A DNA stretch of 64,000 nt. Source: Sipunculus nudus. Lineage: Eukaryota; Annelida; Sipuncula; Golfingiida; Sipunculidae. The stretch is from the NCBI GenBank assembly GCA_026874595.1, contig CM049317.1:47518401-47582400 (forward strand). Reading direction: 5' to 3'. Every line of letters begins with the position of its first letter. The stretch's first letter is position 1. Made by a program: the position numbers and the translations under genes. Shown here piece after piece: positions 45,401-55,341 of the stretch. The notes beneath the pieces are model-generated. The model did no database searches. It was not told the DNA's origin and saw only the letters and a list, made by a program, of their open reading frames with translations.

Positions 45401-45812
45401 TGTTAACAGATGTTCACATTTTTAAAGGTCTCAAAAATAGAGAAAAAAATTCGTAAAAAATCGAAAAATACAGGTGGCGCCACCAGTCTGCAGGAAGTGA
45501 TGTAACATCTCATGATCAATATGTATGCCAAAAATCATGACCATCAGTAAAGTAGTTAATGAGATATTGAAGTTTTTGTATGAAATTTTTGACTTTTCTG
45601 GGGGGTACTTTGGGGCCACATAGCTCGAAGGATATGGGTAACAGAGACCTAATTTCTGGTTTCCAAGGAGATTTTTTATGGCCCTCTCAGAATCCCAAGT
45701 TACAAGGTTCTAGGTCCAGCGGTTACGATTTGTGCCTGGTAAACGGACGGACAGACGGACGACGGACAAAGAGTGATCGCTATAGCTCAGATGACTTTCA
45801 GTCAGCTGAGCT
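42415..45812 (-). mobile_element. HINE 'A prime', inverted copy of A, nested in B2
   Basis: Reverse complement of the A layout: 3' CTTG end at 42415, palindrome TGACCCATGGGTCA, CTCAGCTGACT at the other end near 45790-45812, and the GTCCGTC tract inverted (GGACGGACAGACGGACGACG). The tandem core spans about 43765-45720. Contains the inverted Helitron-type block 42597-43764, which starts with an intact TCCGCC and ends CTAG in the minus direction. Slightly shorter than A because it has fewer units. Confidence 0.85.
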
Positions 45813-45941
45813 AAAAATGTTTAGTATTTGCATTGTTCATATACATGAAAAGTAATGGTCCAGCATTGAAGCATTATACTTGGTGTATTTCCCAATGCAC
45901 AGGTTCGCACTAGGCCTGTAGGCCTTGTTTATTATGTTTTT

Positions 45942-47090
45942 AGCTCAGCAGACTATAAGTCATCTGATCTATAGTCGTGGTCCATTGTCAGTCGTCTGTC
46001 CATCAGTCCGTCCGGATGTCCCTCTGTAAGACTGGCACGTTTCGACACCATTGGACCTACGAATCTGAAATTCGGCATACAGTTAGATGTCCCCAAAATC
46101 TCCTACCATGCCAAAAATTGGGTCAATAGGACTTCAAGATATTAAGGAAAAACCTCAATTTTTTATTAGAAATCTATTTTCACACTTCAGGAGTGCCTAA
46201 TATCAAAACCACTCCTCTGGTTTTCTTCATATTTACCATAAATATTCCTCTATATAGTTCCTATGTACATGCCAGAAATTCAGTCAGTATTATTTAATTT
46301 TAAGAAGTTATGGGCCCAAACATAATGGACTTTGTAAAAAAATCATGAAAGATATTTGGTTACTTAAGACCAAAAGTATTAAAGGTAGGGACTTTTTTTC
46401 AGTAATACAACTTTAATTGATCAACATTTAATTGTTTACCAAAAATTAGATCAAAATCTGTTAAATTATTTTTAAATATTCGCAAAAATATAAAATTGGT
46501 ACCTTAAATTTTGCCCAAGTTTGACCATGGCACGTTTTTTTCTTGTAAGAACATTTGATTTACTTTTCACAGTCCGTATATATATAGATTTAATCTGTTA
46601 AATTCTTAAATTTGAAAGTAAAAGCTTAAAAAATTTTCTAGTTATTGAGGTTTTTCGAGGCTCTAATGTATTTACATATTGAACCTACAGGCCAGCCATG
46701 TCTGGTCCCTACAGCCTTGCCTGGGTGAACTTATTTGTGATGAACCCCCCCCCCCCCAAGCCCAACCAGATATATTGCATTCATTAATTGCATTGCTGTT
46801 TCCAATCCAATGTATACAACTTTTCCTGAATCAAGTGTTATTTCTGATATTTATTATTTTGCAAATTTCAAAAATATATTTTAAGAAAAAATAAAAACAT
46901 CTGTGTGTATAATGTGACGTTGCCTGAGCGGATTAACTATAAATGTTGATGCAATTTAGAATCTTTAATCAACTTAAATTTTCAAATATAATTGATATAT
47001 ACTGTAAATGTATAGTAAAATTTATAAATTTTGTTAAAAATTTCTCTTAACAAAAAATTGATGTATATAATAATGTATTAAGACTATGTT
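45942..47090 (+). mobile_element. HINE 'D3', 5' fragment
   Basis: Starts AGCTCAGCAGACTATAAGTC 15 bp after the end of B2 and follows D2 for about 700 bp (GGACCTACGAATCTGAAATT, TTGCCCAAGTTTG). It then becomes AT-rich with a C run at 46746. No 3' hairpin is found before the next repeat at 47091, so the end is missing or unrecognisable. Confidence 0.6.
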
Positions 47091-47618
47091 CTTTACACAG
47101 TGCTTTACTTAAAGGCCTACTACCTATATCCTAAGACGTTTGTTTTGACCTCATATCCTGAATCGCTAGACCAGAGGGGAGCACTGTATTTTTGTCTAAT
47201 CAGATGAGACGCTGTGCTGGAAGACAAAACAGTTTACCAGCCAAGCAAGGAATAAACGGAGCCAATGTTGTTCGTTTCATTTTGAGTGACAGCTCATCAC
47301 CCCAGAAACCGTCTGACAGGCCACAGGCTCAGAGATAATGGCCCAACATGTGGTTTGCCTAGGGCCCTAGGCATATAGGATGCCAGGCCTGTGAACTGTA
47401 ATTCAAACAAAATGTAACAACAAAGGCTCCGTGCACACCTCACTGGCTGGATTCAGTTTTGCAGACAACCGATACATGGCTACACGCTAACATAGTCGTA
47501 ATGTCATAATCAAATCAGTCGATGATGCGAGTATCATAAACGGTCAAAGCAGGCAGCGGGAAAATCAGTTGCTTCTTTAGAAGCGCAAGTTTTCCGCTGC
47601 CTTGGGAGCGTATGGGTA
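47091..47618 (-). repeat. Interspersed repeat, copy 2 (inverse of 7880-8335)
   Basis: Its reverse complement matches 7880-8335: TCCCAAGGCAGC, CTTGCGCTTCTAAAGAAGC, CTGCCTGCTTTGACCG and the end GTAAAGCACTGTGTAAAG. It borders the satellite that starts at about 47630. Confidence 0.6.
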
Positions 47619-47629
47619 GACAGGCCGTG

Positions 47630-50600
47630 GATTGGGATCATTCCATCCACACTGTATCATTTACTGGCAGGTGATGGGGATATTGGCAGCCACAGAGTAT
47701 CAGTTACTGGGAAGACAGGCCAGGGATTGGGATCTTTGCATCCACACAGTATCATTTACTGGCAGGTGATGGGGATATTGGCAGCCACAGAGTATCAGTT
47801 ACTGGGAAGACAGGCCAGGGATTGGGATCTTTGCATCCACACAGTATCATTTACTGGCAGGTGATGGGGATATTGGCAGCCACAGAGTATCAGTTACTGG
47901 GAAGACAGGCCAGGGATTGGGATCTTTGCATCAACACTGTATCATTTACTGGCAGGTGATGGGGATATTGGCAGCCACAGAGTATCAGTTACTGGGAAGA
48001 CAGGCCAGGGATTGGGATCTTTCCATCCACACAGTATCATTTACTGGCAGGAGATTGGGATCTTTGGCTACCACACAGTATCATTTACTGGCAGGGAATA
48101 GGGATCTTGGCATCTACAGAGTATCAGTTACTGGGAAGACAGGCCAGAAATTGGGATCTTGGCAGGATGGGGATCTTGGCATTCATACAGTATTATTTAA
48201 TTGGAAGATGGGTAGGTGATGGAGATCTTTGCATCCACACAGTATCATTTACTGGCAGGGGATGGGGATATTGGCAGCCACAGAGTATAAGTTACTGGGA
48301 AGACAGGCCAGGGATTGGGATCATTCCATCCACACAGTATCATTTACTGGCAGGGGATAGGGATATTGGCATCCACAGAGTATCAGTTACTGGGAAGACA
48401 GGCCAGAAATTGGGATCTTGGCAGGATGGGGATCTTGGCATCCATACAGTATTATTTAATTGGCAGATGGGTAGGTGATGGAGATCTTTGCATCCACACA
48501 GTATCATTTACTGGCAGGGGATAGGGATCTTGCCATCCACACAGTAATAGTTACTGGGAAGACAGGCCAGGGTTTAAGATATTGGCATCCACAGAGTATC
48601 AGTTACTGGGGAGACAGGCCATGGATTTGGATCTTTGGCTACCACACAGTATCATTTACTGGCAGGGGATAGGAACATTGGCATCCACAAAGTAACAGTT
48701 ACTGGGAAGACAGGCCAGGGATTGGGATCTTTGGCTATCACACAGTGTCATTTACTGGCAGGGATTAGGAATCTTGGCATCCACAGAGTATCCGTTAATG
48801 GGAAGAAAGGCCAGGGATTGGGATCTTTCGCTACCACACAGTATCTTTTACTGGCAGGGTATAGGAATCTTGGCATCCACAGAGTATCAGTTAATGGGAA
48901 GACAGGCCAGGGATAGGGATATTGACATCCACAGAGTATCAGTTACTGGGAAGACAAGCCAGGGATTGGGATCTTTGGCTACCACACAGTATCTTTTACT
49001 GGCAGGGTATAGGAATCTTGGCATCCACAGAGTATCAGTTAATGGGAAGACAGGCCAGGGATAGGGATATTGACATCCACAGAGTATCAGTTACTGGGAA
49101 GACAAGCCAGGGATTGGGATCTTTGGCTACCACACAGTGTCATTTACTGGCAGGGATTAGGAATCTTGGCATCCACAGAGTATCCGTTAATGGGAAGACA
49201 GGCCAGGGATTGGGATCTTTCGCTACCACACAGTATCTTTTACTGGCAGGGTATAGGAATCTTGGCATCCACAGAGTATCAGTTAATGGGAAGACAGGCC
49301 AGGGATAGGGATCTTGGCAGGATGGGGATCTTGGCATTCATACAGTATTATTTAATTGGAAGATGGGTAGGTGATGGAGATCTTTGCATCCACACAGTAT
49401 CATTTACTGGCAGGGGATGGGGATATTGGCAGCCACAGAGTATAAGTTACTGGGAAGACAGGCCAGGGATTGGGATCATTCCATCCACACAGTATCATTT
49501 ACTGGCAGGGGATAGGGATATTGGCATCCACAGAGTATCAGTTACTGGGAAGACAGGCCAGAAATTGGGATCTTGGCAGGATGGGGATCTTGGCATCCAT
49601 ACAGTATTATTTAATTGGCAGATGGGTAGGTGATGGAGATCTTTGCATCCACACAGTATCATTTACTGGCAGGGGATAGGGATCTTGCCATCCACACAGT
49701 AATAGTTACTGGGAAGACAGGCCAGGGTTTAAGATATTGGCATCCACAGAGTATCAGTTACTGGGGAGACAGGCCATGGATTTGGATCTTTGGCTACCAC
49801 ACAGTATCATTTACTGGCAGGGGATAGGAACATTGGCATCCACAAAGTAACAGTTACTGGGAAGACAGGCCAGGGATTGGGATCTTTGGCTATCACACAG
49901 TGTCATTTACTGGCAGGGATTAGGAATCTTGGCATCCACAGAGTATCCGTTAATGGGAAGACAGGCCAGGGATTGGGATCTTTCGCTACCACACAGTATC
50001 TTTTACTGGCAGGGTATAGGAATCTTGGGATCCACAGAGTATCAGTTAATGGGAAGACAGGCCAGGGATAGGGATATTGACATCCACAGAGTATCAGTTA
50101 CTGGGAAGACAAGCCAGGGATTGGGATCTTTGGCTACCACACAGTATCTTTTACTGGCAGGGTATAGGAATCTTGGCATCCACAGAGTATCAGTTAATGG
50201 GAAGACAGGCCAGGGATAGGGATATTGACATCCACAGAGTATCAGTTACTGGGAAGACAAGCCAGGGATTGGGATCTTTGGCTACCACACAGTGTCATTT
50301 ACTGGCAGGGGATAGGGATCTTGGCATCCACAGAGTATCAGTTACTGGGAATACAGGCCAGGGATTAGAATCTTTGCATCAAAACAGTATCAGTTACTGG
50401 CAGGAGATTGGGATCTTTGGCTACCACACAGTATAATTTACTGGCAGGGGATAGGGATATTGACATCCATAGAGTATCAGTTACTGGGAAGACAGGCCAG
50501 GGATTGGTATCTTGGCAACCATCAGTATTATTTAATGGGCAGATGGGTAGGGGATTTGGATCTTGGCATCCACACAAATCCAGTTACAGGGAAGGCAGGC

Positions 50601-53600
50601 AGGGGGTTTGGATGTTGGCATGAACACAGAAGCATTAACTTGAAGGACAGGCAGGGGATGTGGATATTGGCAGGCAGGGGTTGGGAACTTGGTATCCACA
50701 CATGATCAGTTCCTGGGAAGACAGGCCAGGGATTGGGATCTTTGCATCCACACAGTATCATTTACTGGCAGGTGATGGGGATATTGGCAGCCACAGAGTA
50801 TCAGTTACTGGGAAGACAGGCCAGGGATTGGGATCTTTGCATCCACACAGTATCATTTACTGGCAGGTGATGGGGATATTGGCAGCCACAGAGTATCAGT
50901 TACTGGGAAGACAGGCCAGGGATTGGGATCTTTGCATCAACACTGTATCATTTACTGGCAGGTGATGGGGATATTGGCAGCCACAGAGTATCAGTTACTG
51001 GGAAGACAGGCCAGGGATTGGGATCTTTCCATCCACACAGTATCATTTACTGGCAGGAGATTGGGATCTTTGGCTACCACACAGTATCATTTACTGGCAG
51101 GGAATAGGGATCTTGGCATCTACAGAGTATCAGTTACTGGGAAGACAGGCCAGAAATTGGGATCTTGGCAGGATGGGGATCTTGGCATTCATACAGTATT
51201 ATTTAATTGGAAGATGGGTAGGTGATGGAGATCTTTGCATCCACACAGTATCATTTACTGGCAGGGGATGGGGATATTGGCAGCCACAGAGTATAAGTTA
51301 CTGGGAAGACAGGCCAGGGATTGGGATCATTCCATCCACACAGTATCATTTACTGGCAGGGGATAGGGATATTGGCATCCACAGAGTATCAGTTACTGGG
51401 AAGACAGGCCAGAAATTGGGATCTTGGCAGGATGGGGATCTTGGCATCCATACAGTATTATTTAATTGGCAGATGGGTAGGTGATGGAGATCTTTGCATC
51501 CACACAGTATCATTTACTGGCAGGGGATAGGGATCTTGCCATCCACACAGTAATAGTTACTGGGAAGACAGGCCAGGGTTTAAGATATTGGCATCCACAG
51601 AGTATCAGTTACTGGGGAGACAGGCCATGGATTTGGATCTTTGGCTACCACACAGTATCATTTACTGGCAGGGGATAGGAACATTGGCATCCACAAAGTA
51701 ACAGTTACTGGGAAGACAGGCCAGGGATTGGGATCTTTGGCTATCACACAGTGTCATTTACTGGCAGGGATTAGGAATCTTGGCATCCACAGAGTATCCG
51801 TTAATGGGAAGACAGGCCAGGGATAGGGATCTTTCGCTACCACACAGTATCATTTACTGTCAGGGTATAGGAATCTTGGCATCCACAGAGTATCAGTTAC
51901 TGGGAAGACAGGCCAGGGATTGGGATCTTTCGCTACCACACAGTATCTTTTACTGGCAGGGTATAGGAATCTTGGCATCCACAGAGTATCAGTTAATGGG
52001 AAGACAGGCCAGGGATAGGGATATTGACATCCACAGAGTATCAGTTACTGGGAAGACAGGCCAGGGATTGGGATCTTTGGCTACCACACAGTGTCATTTA
52101 CTGGCAGGGGATAGGGATCTTGGCATCCACAGAGTATCAGTTACTAGGAATACAGGCCAGGGATTAGAATCTTTGCATCCAAACAGTATCATTTACTGGC
52201 AGGAGATTGGGATCTTTGGCTACCACACAGTATAATTTACTGGCAGGGGATAGGGATATTGACATCCATAGAGTATCAGTTACTGGGAAGACAGGCCAGG
52301 GATTGGTATCTTGGCAACCATCAGTATTATTTAATGGGCAGATGGGTAGGGGATTTGGATCTTGGCATCCACACAAATCCAGTTACAGGGAAGGCAGGCA
52401 GGGGGTTTGGATGTTGGCATGAACACAGAAGCATTAACTTGAAGGACAGGCAGGGGATGTGGATATTGGCAGGCATGGGTTGGGAACTTGGTATCCACAC
52501 ATGATCAGTTCCTGGGAAGACAGGCAGAGGATGGGAACTTGGCATCCAGATGGTATAGTGTACAGGGGACAGGCAGGGGATTGGGATCATGGCATCCACA
52601 CAGTATCATTTACTGGGAAGACCAGCAGAGCAACCACACAGAAAATTTACTTGCAGGGGATTGGGATCTTTGAATCCACACAGTATTATTTACTTAGAGG
52701 ACAGACAGGGGATGGGGATCTTGGCATCCACATGCACAGTATCATTTACTGGAAGGACAGCCAGGGGATGGGGGATCTTAGCATCCACATGCACAGTATG
52801 GTTTACTTAGAGCACAGACAGGGGATGGGGAACTTTGCATCCATATATGCACAGTATTCTTTACCGGGAGGACAGACAGGGGATGGGGAACATTTGCATC
52901 CACATGAACAGTATCGTTTACTTAGAGGACAGACAGGGGTGGGGATCTTGGCATCCACATGCATAGTATCGTTTTCTTAGAGGACAGACAGGGGATGGGG
53001 ATATTGGCATCCACAAAGTATCATTTACTGGCAAGGGATAGGGATCTTAACATCCACACAGTATCATTTACTGGCAGGGGATGGGGGTCTTGGCATCCAC
53101 ACAGTCTTCTGTACCGGCAGGGGTTTGGGATCTTAGCAGCCATATAGTATCAGCTACTGGGAAGACATGCCGGGATAGGGTTTGGAATCCACACCGTATC
53201 CTTTACTGGCAGGGGATTTGGGTCTAAGCATCTACAACAGTATCATTAACTTGCAGGGGATGGTGATCTTGGCGTCCACACAGTATCATTTATTGGGAAG
53301 AAAAAACAGGATATGGGGATCTTGGCATTCACACATTATCAGTTACTGAGATGACAAACAGGGAATGGGGATCTTTGCATCCATAAAGTATTATTTAATG
53401 GGCAGATGGGTAGGGGATGGGGATCTTTGCATCCACACAGAATCATTTACTGCAAGGGCATTTGGATCTTAGCATCCACATAGTATCATTTACTCCGAGA
53501 GGATGGGGATCTTGGTATTCACACAGTATCATTAACTGGTAGGGGATGGGGATCTTTGCATCCACACAGAATCATTTACTGGAAGGGGATTGGGATCTTA

Positions 53601-55140
53601 GCATCCACATAGTATAATTTACCCCGATAGGATGGGGGATCTTGCCATCCACACAGTATCATTTATTGGAAAAACAAACAGGGGATGGGGATAGGAATCT
53701 ACACAGTATCATTTACCGGCAGGGGTTGGGGATCTTTTCATCCACACAGTATTATTTACTGGGAAGTCAGGCAGGGAATGGGGGATTTGAATCCACACAG
53801 TATCATTTAGTGGCAGGGGATTCGGGATCTTTGCATCCATACAGTATCAGTTACTGGGAAGACGGGCAGGGGATAATGAATTTGGCATCCACACAGTATC
53901 ATTTACTGGGAAGACAAACAGGGGATGGGGATCTTGGCATTTACAGAATTATTTACTGGGAAGACAGGCAGGGGATTGGGATCTTGGCATCAACACAGTA
54001 TCAGTTACTGGAAAGACCGGCAGGGCATCCACACAGTATCATTAACTTGCAGGGGATGGGGATCTTGGAATCCACACATCAACACTTACTTAGAGGACAT
54101 ATGGGATGGGGATCTTGGCATCCACATGCACAGTATCTTTTAGTTAAGAGAACAGACAGGGGATGGGGATCTTAGGATCCACATGCACAGTATCCTTTAC
54201 TAGTAGGAGAGACAGGGGATGGGGGATCTTAGCATCCACATGCACAGTATCCTTTACTGGTAGGACAGACAGGGGATGGGGATCTTAGCATCCACATGCA
54301 CAGTATCCTTTACTGGTAGGACAGACAGGGGATGGGGGATCTTAGCATCCACATAAACAGTATCCTTTACTGGTAGGACAGACAGGGGATGGGGATCTTA
54401 GGATCCACATGCACAGTATCCTTTACTGGTAGGACAGACAGGGGATGGGGATCTTAGGATCCACATGCACAGTATCCTTTACTGGTAGGACAGACAGGGG
54501 ATGGGGATCTTAGGATCCACATGCACAGTATCCTTTACTGGTAGGACAGACGGGATGGGGATCTTAGGATCCACATGCACAGTATCCTTTACTGGTAGGA
54601 CAGACAGGGGATGGGGATCTTAGGATCCACATGCACAGTATCCTTTACTGGTAGGACAGACAGGGGATGGGGATCTTAGGATCCACATGCACAGCATCCT
54701 TTACTGGTAGGACAGACAGGGGATGGGGATCTTAGGATCCACATGCACAGTATCCTTTACTGGTAGATCAGACAGTGGATGGGGATCTTAGGATCCACAT
54801 GCACAGTATTGTTTACTTAAAGGACAGACAGGGGATGGGGATCTTGTAACCCACACAATATCATTTAATGGCAGGAAATGGGAATCTTGGAATCCACACA
54901 GTATCATTTACTAGGGCAGAGGGGATGGGAATCTTGGCATCACAATATAATTTACCGAGAGGACAGACGGGGGATCTTTGCATCCACACAGTATCATTTA
55001 CTGGGAGAACAGGCAAGGGATGGGACTTTTAGCATCCACACAATATTTACTGGGAGGACGGGCAGGGGATGGGAAATCTTTATATTGACGCAATATAATT
55101 TACTGGCAGGGGATGGAGTTCTGGCATCCACGCAAAGGGA
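47630..55140 (+). repeat. 7.5-kb satellite with 43/52-bp monomers and higher-order structure
   Basis: Monomers of 43 and 52 bp share GCATCCACACAGTATCATTT and ACTGG(C/G)A; two together give a 95-bp dimer (repeats start at 47731, 47826, 47921). Larger blocks are duplicated almost exactly: offset 1155 bp (about 48160-49120 against 49315-50275), offset 3006 bp (47760-48800 against 50766-51806), and offset 1799 bp (50330-50690 against 52129-52490). From about 52600 monomers are more varied. The open frames that run through it come from the repeat and are not genes. Confidence 0.95.
54165..54800 (+). repeat. Homogenised 56-bp sub-array in the satellite
   Basis: About 11 units of AGGATCCACATGCACAGTAT, CCTTTACTGGTAGGACAGAC, AGGGGATGGGGATCTT at a 56-bp period, nearly identical apart from a few point changes and one deletion. 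Belongs to the same family as the flanking monomers but was amplified separately. Confidence 0.92.
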
Positions 55141-55280
55141 TTCTTAAATCTCCTCAAGATTCACAGGTTTTTAAGGACTACGTTACTATTAAAGAAATTA
55201 CCATTAAACAGGTTACAACTCCTGTCAATTGAATGTCATTTAACAGGCATTTTGCTCCAGTCACTGACACTTTACACTTT

Positions 55281-55341
55281 AGGTCAAAGGAGCAGGAGCC
55301 GTCTCACGTAACGTCTGAACATGAGGACCTACTGGGAGGGT
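55281..55341 (+). CDS. Weak candidate: terminal coding exon of an unknown gene
   Basis: A pyrimidine-rich stretch ending ACTTTAG precedes 55281. One frame reads SKEQEPSHVTSEHEDLLGG and then stops at 55341, a composition more like protein than the surroundings. No upstream exon can be shown in this window, since 24.4-55.2 kb is repeats. The 3' sequence is AT-rich and could be a long 3' UTR. It may be chance. Confidence 0.18.

Larger units (their letters stand above)
34926..45927 (+). mobile_element. HINE 'B2', containing nested D2 and inverted A'
   Basis: 5' AGCGAACCTGTGAGCTAATG after TTTTT. 3' CACAGGTTCGCACT, hairpin AGGCC-TGTA-GGCCT, TG, then TT. GCGAACCTGTG at the 5' end is the exact inverse of CACAGGTTCGC near the 3' end (11 bp). 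B2 sequence occupies 34926-35917, 41753-42414 and 45813-45927; D2 and A' fill the gaps. That both 5' and 3' ends belong to one element is inferred from the order of the pieces. Confidence 0.6.

Noticed and set aside
27668-45812. CRISPR array
   Set aside because: Repeats are long, imperfect, in a eukaryotic intron-bearing genome, and are explained by transposon cores.
47917-54175. Many open frames of 60-187 aa with repeated LLGRQARDWD-like text
   Set aside because: They follow the satellite period, overlap in several frames and duplicate exactly with the array; not a repeat-protein gene.
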